Shown one piece after another: positions 38,972 through 47,639 of a stretch of DNA of 48,908 nt. The position numbers and the translations under genes are program-made. The notes under the pieces were generated by a model, which saw nothing but the letters and a program-made list of their open reading frames with translations, did no database searches and was not told where the DNA came from. Positions within the stretch are counted from its first letter, which is position 1. Each line of letters begins with the position of its first letter. Source of the stretch: Desulfovibrionaceae bacterium. GTDB lineage: Bacteria; Desulfobacterota; Desulfovibrionia; Desulfovibrionales; Desulfovibrionaceae. The stretch lies in assembly GCA_017454005.1 (NCBI GenBank), contig JAFTDU010000096.1, positions 1 to 48,908 on the forward strand, in the 5' to 3' direction.

Positions 38972-39286
38972 AGTTTTGGGTACGCCAGGAAGGCGTTTGG
39001 CTTATTTTTTTAGATTAATGAAAGAGTACGCCAAGCTTATAAGAATAAAGCTGCACACCTAAAGACACATATATGTTTAGCGCTGAAACTTTGCTTGAGA
39101 TTACTCTAGCAGAATGCGTATAGCTTGAAGTGTGCTTAAATTCTCAAGTACACATCTTTTAAAAGTCTTGAAACATGTCTGCCACACAAATGAGTGCAGC
39201 TTATTGTCGCCTCTTTGACAAGATGAACACCTTTTAATTATGAGGATCGTTTTGAATAGTTCATTGCTATTCAAGGTGTAAGAAGT
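38972..39286. other. Divergent spacer between the dehydrogenase and cysE
   Basis: These 315 bases should hold promoters of both genes. A 63-codon reverse ORF (39101-39292) overlapping the cysE start looks like chance. No riboswitch or T-box is recognisable. Confidence 0.45.
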
Positions 39287-40192
39287 ATGCATGAGTCACA
39301 AACTAGTTACGCCAGCTGCATCCCAGAGGTGGATAAGGTTGCAGACGCGCTGTGTCAGAGCACATCCTTGAGTAAAGTGTGGCGCGAAGCCTCCTCAGGG
39401 GCAAGCATGCCTTCAATTACAATCCTGAAGGAAATTATGCAACGGCTGCGTGCCATTATTTTTCCAGGCTATTTTGGGAGCAGTGTGAGTTCAAGGTCGG
39501 TGCGCTATCACATAGCTGCCAATCTTGATTCCGTCTATCATTTATTACGGGAACAGATTAGCCGCGGCTTTAGTTTTGCAGATAATTTAGATCTTGCGCC
39601 TTTGCAAATTAAAGAGAAAGCAGATTACGCTAGTCTAAGCCTCATAGAGCGCTTGCCTTTGATTCGCGATCTTTTGGCTGGGGATGCCAAGGCAAGTTAT
39701 GAAGGAGATCCTGCAGCCACAAGTCCTGGGGAAACTATTTTTTGCTATCCGTCCATGTATGCCATGTTTCATCATCGCATTGCCCATGAATTATATACCC
39801 TTGGAATCCCCTTAATTCCTAGGATTATTTCCGAGATGAGTCATGCCCGCACTGGCATTGATATTCATCCAGGTGCTGTAATTGGCCAAAATTTTTTCAT
39901 TGATCATGGCACAGGGGTAGTCATTGGGGAAACAAGTGTTGTGGGCGATTCTTGCAGGCTCTATCAAGGGGTGACTTTGGGGGCAGTATCTTTCCCCAAA
40001 AATCCTGATGGAACATTAATTAAAGGCATTCCTAGGCACCCATCCTTAGGCAATAATGTTACAGTATATGCTGGTGCGACAATCTTAGGGCATATTCACA
40101 TTGGCGATAATGCTGTGATTGGTGGTAATGTCTGGATTACCAATGATGTGGCTGCAGGCACGCGTGTGATCCAAGGGAAAGACGATGCTTAG
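39287..40192 (+). CDS. cysE: Serine O-acetyltransferase
   Basis: CysE makes O-acetylserine from serine and acetyl-CoA for cysteine synthesis. The 301-residue protein has a helical N-terminal part of about 180 residues and a left-handed beta-helix built from hexapeptide repeats: IDIHPGAVIGQNFFIDHGTGVVIGET with the catalytic His in DHGTG, then YQGVTLGAVSF, HPSLGNNVTVYAGATILG and NAVIGGNVWIT. The chain ends soon after the beta-helix, with little of the C-terminal tail that carries cysteine inhibition in enteric CysE. The gene end overlaps the start of a tiny lipoprotein gene. Confidence 0.95.
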   Translation: MHESQTSYASCIPEVDKVADALCQSTSLSKVWREASSGASMPSITILKEIMQRLRAIIFPGYFGSSVSSRSVRYHIAANLDSVYHLLREQISRGFSFADNLDLAPLQIKEKADYASLSLIERLPLIRDLLAGDAKASYEGDPAATSPGETIFCYPSMYAMFHHRIAHELYTLGIPLIPRIISEMSHARTGIDIHPGAVIGQNFFIDHGTGVVIGETSVVGDSCRLYQGVTLGAVSFPKNPDGTLIKGIPRHPSLGNNVTVYAGATILGHIHIGDNAVIGGNVWITNDVAAGTRVIQGKDDA

Positions 40193-40301
40193 AGTATGTT
40201 TAATTTTTTATATATGTATCTTTTTAGCAGGTTGTGCTGAAGGATCTTTCAAGGTCAAGGGCCAAATGACTACAGGTGTTGGAGTTGGACGCAGTCTTTA
40301 A
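40185..40301 (+). CDS. Tiny lipoprotein overlapping the cysE end
   Basis: A 38-codon frame, shorter than usual ORF cutoffs, starts with ATG eight bases before the end of cysE, with AAGGGA correctly placed upstream. It encodes a hydrophobic signal segment ending in a lipobox (FLAGC at residues 13-17), then about 20 residues rich in Gly and Thr (GQMTTGVGVGRSL). The overlap with cysE suggests translational coupling, and a terminator follows 15 bases later. It resembles other very small membrane-anchored lipoproteins; the function is unknown. Confidence 0.6.
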   Translation: MLRVCLIFYICIFLAGCAEGSFKVKGQMTTGVGVGRSL

Positions 40302-40315
40302 GCTTACTTTTTGCA

Positions 40316-40343
40316 GAAGAAGAGTAAGACATACTCTTCTTTT
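40316..40343 (+). terminator. Terminator of the cysE unit
   Basis: The perfect stem AGAAGAGTA (40318-40326)/TACTCTTCT (40332-40340) with a 5-base loop is followed by T residues, just beyond the small lipoprotein gene. Confidence 0.85.
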
Positions 40344-40525
40344 GCCAAAAGCAAATAAGATTTGTTGTCTGCTTTATATTGCATAGTATGGTTTGTGCAG
40401 GTCTAGAGCTTGAGTGCCGTAATACATTATCTTAGGTGCAAAAGATTGTGCTAGAAACCTCATAACATAAATTTTGGATAAGTTGTAATATTTTTGACCC
40501 ATCTAATTTAAGAAGACTTTTTAAG

Positions 40526-40554
40526 TTTACAGCAACAAGTTGTTGTTGCTGTAA
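40526..40554 (-). terminator. Hairpin beyond the ABC-F gene
   Basis: A 12-bp stem TTTACAGCAACA/TGTTGCTGTAAA lies 15 bases after the ABC-F stop on the minus strand. The T content of the tail is modest. Confidence 0.65.
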
Positions 40555-40568
40555 AATTTGCAAAACGT

Positions 40569-42506
40569 TTAGGCGTCACTTGGGCCTTTGAGGGCATTAA
40601 TCTCTTCCTCAAGTTGCGCCATTTTTTCAATTAAGCTGTCACTTTGCTGTTTGCACATTTCAAATTGGTTTAAGAGCGTTTGGGCTTTTGTGGCATCGGC
40701 ATAAATAGCTGGATCAGCAAGATCCGCTTCCACTTGGGCTTGTTCTTCTAAGATAGCGTTTAATTCTTCTTCTAAGCGCGTATATTCTGTTTGCAAGGGT
40801 TTTAATTTACGGTGCAGGGCATTGCGCTCTTCGGCTTGGGCGCGTTTTAAGCGTTTTTGATCATCACGCGAGGCAGGCTTAAGAGGAGTTATTTGGGCTG
40901 CTTGCGCCTTTCTTGTGGCATCATAGGCTGCATAATCTGGGTAGGTAGTTAAGCCCTTGCTTGTTAATTCCCACGCTTCACAATGGCTCTCACTAAGTAG
41001 CCACCTGTCATGGGCAATCATTAACAATGTGCCCTGAAATTGATTTAAGGCCTTGAGTAGTGCTTCCCGGCTCTCTAAATCCAAGTGGTTTGTGGGTTCA
41101 TCTAAGAGCAAACAATTACAGCGTTTTAAAAAGAGGCTTGCTAAGACTAGGCGACATTTTTCGCCACCTGAGAGGAGGGTTATTTGGCGATCAAAGTAGG
41201 TCTCCCCCAACATAAAGAGCCCTAAAACACTCATGAGTTCTTCTTCATTGATGTGCGGGTCGGCTAAGCGTCTAATTTCTCCAAGGACTGTTGTATCTGG
41301 ACGCAGCGTTTCCATTTGATGTTGGGAATAGTAGCCCAAACGCAACTGTTGGGCCTGGGCAATATTGCCACCTGTTTTGGCCAAGGCATTGGCCAAAAGT
41401 TTCACAAGGGTGGATTTCCCGCAGCCATTGTGGCCCACAAGGGCTACACGCATGCCACGATAGAGGGTGAAGGTTAAGGGCGGCCAGAGGCTTTTGCCAT
41501 CAGGAAACTGAAAGGCTAACTCCGACACGGCCAAGACCGTTTTTTCCACATGGGGGGCTTCAGGCCAAAAAAAGCGCAATTCTTTGCGTTTGGGTTCTGG
41601 GCGATAATCTTCCAGCTGTTTTTCAAGTTTTTTGGCCATCTTCTGATGGGATGATGCCTGGCGAGCCTTGGTTGCTTTGGCCCGGAAGCGCTCCACAAAG
41701 GCCATTTTGCGGGCTAGTTCGTCTTGTAGGGCCTGTTGCTCACGGGAGCGTTGGGCATTGTACTCTTCTTGGAGGGCCAAAAATTGGGTATAGTTAGTCT
41801 TTTTGAGCACAGGTTTACTTAAGCCCAAATAGAGCACGTAATTGCCAATGTTATCCATGAATCTTCTGTCATGGGCCACAAAGACTAAGGCGCCAGGAAA
41901 ATCAAGGAGAAAATTTTCTAGCCATTCAACGGCATCAATATCCAGGTGGTTCGTGGGCTCATCTAAAAGGAGCACATCAGCCCCTTGGGTTAAGACGCGG
42001 GCTAATTTGGCGCGTTCCCTAAAGCCGCCAGAGAGTTTGCTTAAAGGCAAGTGCCATTTACTTTCGGCAAAGCCAAGACCAGAGAGTACTTTTTTAGCCT
42101 GTTGTTCAGGATTGTAGCCATAGGTGCGTTCAAGTTCGGCCTGTTGCTGCATGAGCTTTTGTAGCTCTGCCTGATCATTGCTGCTTTGAGCTTTCTCCCA
42201 TTGTTGCCAAAAGTCAGTCCAACTGTGTAAGACTTGGAGCACATAGGTGAGGAGAGGTGTATTTAAATCAGTCTCGGGCAACTCTTGTTCCACATAGCCC
42301 AAGCGACAGCCTTTGGGGAGAATAATGCGCCCGCCATCTGGTTCATCTATTCCAGCTAAGATGCGCAAGAGCGTAGATTTGCCTGTACCATTGGGTCCAC
42401 ATACGCAGAGTCTTTGACCCGCATCAACCTCGAGGGAGAAGTGGTTAAAGAGCTCGCGTGCCCCATAGGACTTGGAAATATCTTGCACGGTAATTTTCAC
42501 AGCCAA
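40569..42506 (-). CDS. ABC-F family ATPase
   Basis: The protein of 645 residues has two ABC ATPase domains and no membrane segments. The first has CGPNGTGKST and LSGGFRERAKLARVL with LLLDEPTNHLD, the second GHNGCGKST, LSGGEKCRLVLASL and again LLLDEPTNHLD. The linker between them (about residues 240-310) is rich in Arg, Lys and Gln, and the C-terminus is a charged coiled coil (residues ~545-640). This is the ABC-F plan (Uup/YheS/EttA-like) of ribosome-associated translation factors. Which subfamily it is cannot be settled by eye. It overlaps the epimerase gene by ten bases, so the two are cotranscribed. Confidence 0.93.
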   Translation of the reverse strand: MAVKITVQDISKSYGARELFNHFSLEVDAGQRLCVCGPNGTGKSTLLRILAGIDEPDGGRIILPKGCRLGYVEQELPETDLNTPLLTYVLQVLHSWTDFWQQWEKAQSSNDQAELQKLMQQQAELERTYGYNPEQQAKKVLSGLGFAESKWHLPLSKLSGGFRERAKLARVLTQGADVLLLDEPTNHLDIDAVEWLENFLLDFPGALVFVAHDRRFMDNIGNYVLYLGLSKPVLKKTNYTQFLALQEEYNAQRSREQQALQDELARKMAFVERFRAKATKARQASSHQKMAKKLEKQLEDYRPEPKRKELRFFWPEAPHVEKTVLAVSELAFQFPDGKSLWPPLTFTLYRGMRVALVGHNGCGKSTLVKLLANALAKTGGNIAQAQQLRLGYYSQHQMETLRPDTTVLGEIRRLADPHINEEELMSVLGLFMLGETYFDRQITLLSGGEKCRLVLASLFLKRCNCLLLDEPTNHLDLESREALLKALNQFQGTLLMIAHDRWLLSESHCEAWELTSKGLTTYPDYAAYDATRKAQAAQITPLKPASRDDQKRLKRAQAEERNALHRKLKPLQTEYTRLEEELNAILEEQAQVEADLADPAIYADATKAQTLLNQFEMCKQQSDSLIEKMAQLEEEINALKGPSDA

Positions 42507-43507
42507 CCCCGTGCTTTGTAGCCAGAAACAGCTTCCTTGAGGCCTGCCTCAAGGGCATAGGTTGGTGAATAGCCAAGAGATAGGAGACGCGATGCATCTA
42601 AAAGCCACCCTGCTTCTTTGGCCTCTAAGTATTTATCGCTATTCCAGTTGGGACCTCTCTCTTGATGTATGAGACGTGCATAGATTTGGTAAGCTAAGGT
42701 TGTAAGTGCGGCTGAGATGTGCATAATGGATAAGGGGATATGAAAGATGTGGGCACCTTGGGGACGCAAGATCTGGCCTAAAGTGCTACAAAATTGGGCC
42801 ATGGTATAGTTTTGCCCATCACTTACATGGTAGATGCCCTGGGCATTTTCTTCGAGCACTTTAATTATGGCACGCGCCATATCTGTCCCATGGATAATTG
42901 ATACCGGAAACTCGCGGCCATAGCCTGGACTTACGGCAAAGCCTTTTTTGACACCTTGAAAGAGCGGCAAGAGGCCTCTATCCCCTGAACCATAGATTAT
43001 GCCTGGCCGCAAAATAACTAAACGCCCCTGATAACTACTCTGCCAGGTGCGTTCGACCAAGAGTTTGGACCAGCCATAGGCAGAGACAGGGGCTGGCTTG
43101 CAGGTTTCATTAAGACCTGGGGGGATAGCACAGGGGCCTGCGGCAGCTAAGCTTGAGACAAGAATGGTGGCTTTGGGCCCTCTATCTTTAAGGTTTTCTA
43201 TGACCGCACAGATATTTTGGGCACTCTTTACATTGGCTTTAAGATAATCTTGCCAGTTTAAGCCAAAGAGGAGGGCTGCAAGATGAATAAAAATATGTTG
43301 GTCTAAGAAAGCCTCATTGAGCCCTTCTCCAGAAATAAGATCTGCTGTGACCCACTTAACACCATTGGGCAGGTTGCTTATGTTAGAACTTTTGCGCACA
43401 AGGCAGGTAATGTTAGCACCAGTTTTTTGTAAGAGGGGCAAGAGGTGGCTGCCGACAAAGCCTGTAGCGCCTGACACAAGAATATTCGTTGGCGTTGAAT
43501 TAAACAT
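42497..43507 (-). CDS. NAD-dependent epimerase/dehydratase family protein
   Basis: The protein of 336 residues is an extended short-chain dehydrogenase: the NAD motif VSGATGFVGSHLLPLL at the N-terminus, IHLAAL, VSSLAAAGP, and the catalytic YGWSKLLVE (Tyr-x3-Lys near residue 145), then LRPGIIYGSGD. Such enzymes change nucleotide sugars, or act as 3-beta-hydroxysteroid-dehydrogenase-like reductases; this sequence has no feature that fixes the substrate. The stop overlaps the ABC-F start by ten bases. It could belong to surface-sugar metabolism together with the two sugar dehydrogenases, though these are 10 kb away. Confidence 0.87.
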   Translation of the reverse strand: MFNSTPTNILVSGATGFVGSHLLPLLQKTGANITCLVRKSSNISNLPNGVKWVTADLISGEGLNEAFLDQHIFIHLAALLFGLNWQDYLKANVKSAQNICAVIENLKDRGPKATILVSSLAAAGPCAIPPGLNETCKPAPVSAYGWSKLLVERTWQSSYQGRLVILRPGIIYGSGDRGLLPLFQGVKKGFAVSPGYGREFPVSIIHGTDMARAIIKVLEENAQGIYHVSDGQNYTMAQFCSTLGQILRPQGAHIFHIPLSIMHISAALTTLAYQIYARLIHQERGPNWNSDKYLEAKEAGWLLDASRLLSLGYSPTYALEAGLKEAVSGYKARGWL

Positions 43508-43770
43508 ATTGATTTGAAAAACTTTAATCTTATAAATTTTGATTTTGTCTTAAATAGAGAAAAGGTAAGAAAAATTTATGCGTTATTTAAGCAAGTAGTA
43601 ATTGTAAATAAGATGAAATTGCGAAGTGATTTTTGAATAACAGTATATAAAAGATTCGAGATAACTTATAAGAACATACAAGCCTTGTGTAGACATGTAA
43701 TCTACTTAAAGATATGAAGACATGATATATATTTATATGCATGGTAAAAAATCAGAAGCAAGTTGCTCTT

Positions 43771-44925
43771 TTAGTGCATAGATATTGTGCACGCATTAGC
43801 ATCAAGTTCTCTGCGATAAATACGGTAGCGCTTAGTAATAGTGCCTGAAAAATCTTCAAGCAGCATACAAATTGGTTTATTTCTCTCTAAAACCCAGGAG
43901 CCTTCCACCCAACTAAGTTCAGGTTTTTTTTGCGCTTGCTTAATCATATATTCAAAGAGTAGAGCTGGCAGACCCAAAAGACGATATTTAGGGCGAATGC
44001 CAAAGAGCATGATGCGATAGCCCTCTTGAAAACGCTCTTTTACAGATAAGTAGTCCCAGGGGGTGGAAAGCCTAAAGCTTCCGCGCATTTTGCGTAAGAG
44101 ATGGGTTAAATCAGGCAAAGCGACCATGCCTGCGGCAGGCTGACCTTTGTAAAAAAATAACACAAAGAATTCTGGGTTAAGACCTGTGACAAGTTCCTTA
44201 ACAATTGCTTCTTCTTCAAGATCAGTTAAAGGTGAAAAATACCAATTTTTGGCCCAAGATTCGCGATAGAGATCCAGCATGATCTTGATATCGGCTTTGA
44301 GATTCTTTTTATCTGCCGGTCTGCAACTTAAATTAGGATTGGCCCTGGCATGATCCATTTTGGTTTGTAAGAGGGGCGGGATGTCAAGAGCTGTACGGAA
44401 GATGCGGTAAGCTAAAAGATCTTCTTCCTTCTGCATGTGGCATGCCTCTAACATAGAACCATAATAGGGCGGATTATAGGGCATCATGATTGCAGGAGGT
44501 TCATTAAAACCATCTATTAACATGCCACAGCTATAATTGGTTGAGGGATTGACAGGGCCACGCATGTAGGTCATGCCACGTGTTTTAAGCCATGAAGCTG
44601 CACTGTTCAGCAAGGCAGCACATGCCTCTTGATCATGATAGCACTCAAAAAAGCCAAAGGCACCACATAGTTCTTTGGCATAAGCATTGTATTTATGATC
44701 AATAATAGCTGCAATACGTCCAACCATGCGGCCAGAACGTTTGGCTATGAAGAGACATCGTTCAGCTGTGTTCCAAAAGGGGTGGCAGGTAGGGCTTAAG
44801 AGGAAGCGTTCTTGACTTTTTATGGGGGGCACCCAGAGCGAATCTTTGGGATAGAAGGAATAGGGGAAATCAAGAAAAGTGTTTAAATCTAGCCCTGAGA
44901 AGACTGGCACAATGGTAAGAGACAT
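43771..44925 (-). CDS. GNAT-like protein of unknown function
   Basis: The protein has 384 residues. The first part (FLDFPYSFYPKDSLWVPP, then HPFWNTAERCLFIAKRSGRMVGRIAAIID) and a YMRGPVNPSTNYSCGMLIDG segment are typical of a family of N-acetyltransferase-like proteins found in many deltaproteobacteria and other anaerobes. The C-terminal part looks like a second GNAT-type fold (FYKGQPAAGMVALPDL...LFGIRPKYRLLGLPALLFEYMI). No substrate is known to me. It begins four bases after pyrD ends and so lies in one unit with pyrK-pyrD, without an obvious link to pyrimidine synthesis. Confidence 0.75.
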   Translation of the reverse strand: MSLTIVPVFSGLDLNTFLDFPYSFYPKDSLWVPPIKSQERFLLSPTCHPFWNTAERCLFIAKRSGRMVGRIAAIIDHKYNAYAKELCGAFGFFECYHDQEACAALLNSAASWLKTRGMTYMRGPVNPSTNYSCGMLIDGFNEPPAIMMPYNPPYYGSMLEACHMQKEEDLLAYRIFRTALDIPPLLQTKMDHARANPNLSCRPADKKNLKADIKIMLDLYRESWAKNWYFSPLTDLEEEAIVKELVTGLNPEFFVLFFYKGQPAAGMVALPDLTHLLRKMRGSFRLSTPWDYLSVKERFQEGYRIMLFGIRPKYRLLGLPALLFEYMIKQAQKKPELSWVEGSWVLERNKPICMLLEDFSGTITKRYRIYRRELDANACTISMH

Positions 44926-44929
44926 AGCG

Positions 44930-45856
44930 TTAGCTCACCTTAAGACTGCCACGCAATTCTGTAAGTGATGTAATATTTAATTCTTCACAGAGGAGGGGGA
45001 TGTCTTTGATAAGTTCAAAGCTGATTTGTGGGCGCATAAAGTTGGCTGTACCTACTTGGATGGCCCAGGCCCCAACCAAAATAAACTCTAAGACATCACG
45101 GGCTGATGTGATCCCACCCACTCCAATTACTGGGATCTTAACTGCTTTTGCTACTTGCCAGACACAGCGCAACGCTACGGGTTTGATGGCAGGACCTGAG
45201 AGGCCTCCAATGACATTGGCAAGCATGGGGCGGCGCGATTTTAAATCTACGCTCATTCCTTGCAGGGTATTAATACAGGAAATGCAGTCACAACCTGCCC
45301 CTTCTACAGATTGGGCAATGTAGGCAATGTCTGTGACATTGGGCGAGAGCTTGACAATGAGGAATTTATTAGGTGCAGCCTGGCGGCAGGCTTTTGTAAC
45401 GTGGGCTGCCATTTTGGCATCTTGGCCAAATAAGACACCACCTTGGCGCACATTGGGACAGGAAATATTGACCTCAAGGGCTTTGATTCTAGGTTCATGC
45501 TCAAGGATAGCCGCTAACTCGGCAAATTCTTCGACTGAACTTGCGTAGATATTGGCTATAACATTGGTTTGGTTTGTGGGAAGTTTTGGTAAGGTTTCCC
45601 TGCAAAAATATTCAACGCCTGCATTTTGTAAGCCTACGGCATTGAGCATACCTGCCGTAGTTTCCACAATGCGTGGGCCCGGATTGCCCAATCTGGGTTT
45701 TAGGGATAGCCCTTTAACAATAAAGCCCCCTAGGCTGCTTAAATCGCCAAAGGGGGCAAATTCTAGCCCATAACCAAAGGTACCTGAGGCAGTCAAAATA
45801 GGATTTTTTAATTCTAACTTTTGACTTTGCCCTGAAAGTGTGACGGCAAGATTCAC
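44930..45856 (-). CDS. pyrD: Dihydroorotate dehydrogenase, catalytic subunit (class 1B)
   Basis: The FMN subunit oxidises dihydroorotate to orotate. The protein of 308 residues has the barrel features NPILTASGTFGYG, GFIVKGLSLKPRLGNPGPRIVETTAGMLNAVGLQN, LEVNISCPNVRQGG with the class 1 catalytic cysteine, IVKLSPNVTDI, CINTLQGM, GGLSGPAIKPVALR and GVGGITSARDVLEFI. The neighbour upstream, pyrK, is the iron-sulfur/FAD subunit, which makes this the NAD-linked class 1B enzyme. The two are 27 bases apart. Confidence 0.96.
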   Translation of the reverse strand: MNLAVTLSGQSQKLELKNPILTASGTFGYGLEFAPFGDLSSLGGFIVKGLSLKPRLGNPGPRIVETTAGMLNAVGLQNAGVEYFCRETLPKLPTNQTNVIANIYASSVEEFAELAAILEHEPRIKALEVNISCPNVRQGGVLFGQDAKMAAHVTKACRQAAPNKFLIVKLSPNVTDIAYIAQSVEGAGCDCISCINTLQGMSVDLKSRRPMLANVIGGLSGPAIKPVALRCVWQVAKAVKIPVIGVGGITSARDVLEFILVGAWAIQVGTANFMRPQISFELIKDIPLLCEELNITSLTELRGSLKVS

Positions 45857-45883
45857 CAGGCTGTGCTCCTAAAGAACTAAAAA

Positions 45884-46690
45884 TTACAAAATAATCTGCT
45901 CGGCCCAGAACACAGGTCCATGGGTACAGACTTGGACGTAGTTATTGGCAAGCTTTTGGTCTTGCCAATTCGGTGTAGTTTTGGTTACGCAGCCAAGACA
46001 CGCCCCAACTCCGCAAGCCATGCGATTTTCTAAGGAGAGTTGGGTGCGGGCCTGAAACTGCAAGGCAAAGCGTTGGACTGTTTTTAAAAAGGGTAGGGGG
46101 CCACAAGCAAGGACTAAACCATGTTGTTCAGCACAGTCATGAATCCTCTCTTGTAAGGAAAAAATGAGGTTATCAAGATCACCAGGCACTGTTTCTTGTA
46201 AGCTATCTAAGGTAATCCGTTCATTGATGCTATCTACAGGATAACAATCAATGGGCGCACGGTGACCAAATAACATGCTTAAGTTCCAGGGTTGACTGTG
46301 GCGATTGACATAGCCTACAAAAGGTACAATGCCCATGCCACCTGCTAACAAGAGGGTTGGGGTGGCTTCCTCCATGACAAAGCCCTGACCTAAGGGCCCG
46401 ACCACCTGCACATAATCTCCGGTTTTTAATTGCGCTAAACGTTCTGTGCCGCGCCCTAGGACCTGAAAAAAACAGATAAGGTGCTGATGGGTTAAGTGAC
46501 AAATCCCTAAGGGGCGTCCCCAAGGGATCTCAAGGCCAAAAGAAGCCGGGCGCAGCATAACAAATTGTCCTGGCTGCCACTCTTCCCAGTTGGGATTTTC
46601 CAGGCGTAAGGCAAAAAAATAATGCTTGGTTCCAGTTTGACCAAAGGGAACAAGGTCGAGAACTTTAAGTTGCAAGGATTTAGGCGTCAT
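45884..46690 (-). CDS. pyrK: Dihydroorotate dehydrogenase, electron transfer subunit
   Basis: PyrK carries FAD and a 2Fe-2S cluster and passes electrons from PyrD to NAD. The protein of 268 residues has the ferredoxin-reductase-like plan: an FAD part with WGRPLGIC (where many members have RPYSI), FQVLGRGTERLAQL and VGPLGQGF, a nucleotide part with LLAGGMGIVPFVGY and ACGPLPFLK, and the C-terminal cluster site MACGVGACLGCVTKT with a further Cys in VQVCTHGPVF. All four cluster cysteines are visible. It is first in the pyrK-pyrD-GNAT unit. Confidence 0.94.
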   Translation of the reverse strand: MTPKSLQLKVLDLVPFGQTGTKHYFFALRLENPNWEEWQPGQFVMLRPASFGLEIPWGRPLGICHLTHQHLICFFQVLGRGTERLAQLKTGDYVQVVGPLGQGFVMEEATPTLLLAGGMGIVPFVGYVNRHSQPWNLSMLFGHRAPIDCYPVDSINERITLDSLQETVPGDLDNLIFSLQERIHDCAEQHGLVLACGPLPFLKTVQRFALQFQARTQLSLENRMACGVGACLGCVTKTTPNWQDQKLANNYVQVCTHGPVFWAEQIIL

Positions 46691-46879
46691 AAATTACCTG
46701 GCGAAAAGTTGTTGCGCATAGTGCACTAGAGCATTGCTTGCTATATAAGTTTGATACATTAACTATCAAGGTAAGAGAATGATCTACGATTTTTAAATTT
46801 GTAAAGCATATATTTTAAATTACAAGCATCAAAGAGTGTACGATATCTTCTAGTATAAACTTTATTGATCCATGAGTTA

Positions 46880-46985
46880 TATAATTATTTCACTCCAAAA
46901 TGTTTGAAAGACATTGCATTAAATTTGATAAGTTTTAAGATTACTTAAAAATATATTTAAACAAATATGGTACTGATTTAGTCTA
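46880..46985 (+). repeat. Possible degenerate inverted-repeat element, copy F
   Basis: CAAAATGTTTGAAAG, then ATTG, AAGTTTT and ATTTAAACAAATATGG occur in the same order and at similar spacing as in copy E. The outer ends are not clearly conserved, so this may be chance in AT-rich DNA. Confidence 0.3.
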
Positions 46986-47050
46986 TATTACATTGACAAG
47001 AAATATTAGGTGTATTTAGGTTCAATTAATCTTTGTCTGCAAAACTAGTT

Positions 47051-47312
47051 TAATTTGAAGCAGATCATCCATCTTAAGGAGATCCATTTACAAGATGCAG
47101 ATTTGCAAAAATAAGGGCAGTGTTTTGGGTTTTTAAGATTCTTGTCTAGAAAATTAACAAAGCTCTTTCGTGATTTTCTTTTTCGAGCTAAAATTAAAGC
47201 CGTTTTAAGTGCACAAGAATCTAAAAGACGCATCTTAGGCAAAGACTTAAGTTGGGTCAACCTAGGTTGGTATGAGAACTGTATGCCAATTTTGCTAGCA
47301 ACAAATTTTTTG
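47051..47312 (+). pseudogene. Possible gene relic with one internal stop
   Basis: One plus-strand frame runs 87 codons with a single TAA (near 47115). It reads LKQIIHLKEIHLQDADLQK before the stop and FLFRAKIKAVLSAQESKRR followed by ILGKDLSWVNLGWYENC after it. The composition is protein-like and less AT-rich than its surroundings, but I do not recognise a family. A 71-codon ORF lies on the opposite strand over the same bases. Neither has a good ribosome site. Confidence 0.3.
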
Positions 47313-47639
47313 TGATTTTTTGGGGCAGAGATTTCAATGTTTATCTTTTAGGCATAATACTAATTATGATACTAATAGATGCAGAAGCGTGTTTGTAATT
47401 TAATCTATATTTTAATAATGAAATAATAGATAAATTATAAAATTTATGATATTATCGTATATACACATATCATCTAGAAATACTGATAAATTATATATAT
47501 TGCTTGTTTAAGCAAATACATCGATTATAGCATATGTAAGGCTTTATTTTATATCTATATAAATTCATTTTAGGAAATTTATTACTGATTTAGATTATAG
47601 CAATTACATATATTCATAAAAATATCGAGGCAAGAGTTC

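Larger units (their letters stand above)
46691..47639. other. AT-rich region of about 950 bases
   Basis: It lies between the divergent pyrK and M24 peptidase genes. It contains a doubtful degenerate repeat copy (46880-46985) and a possible gene relic (47051-47312). Otherwise it is AT-rich without recognisable content. Confidence 0.5.

Noticed and set aside
39101-39292. 63-codon ORF on the minus strand
   Set aside because: Overlaps the cysE start, has no ribosome site and no recognisable feature.
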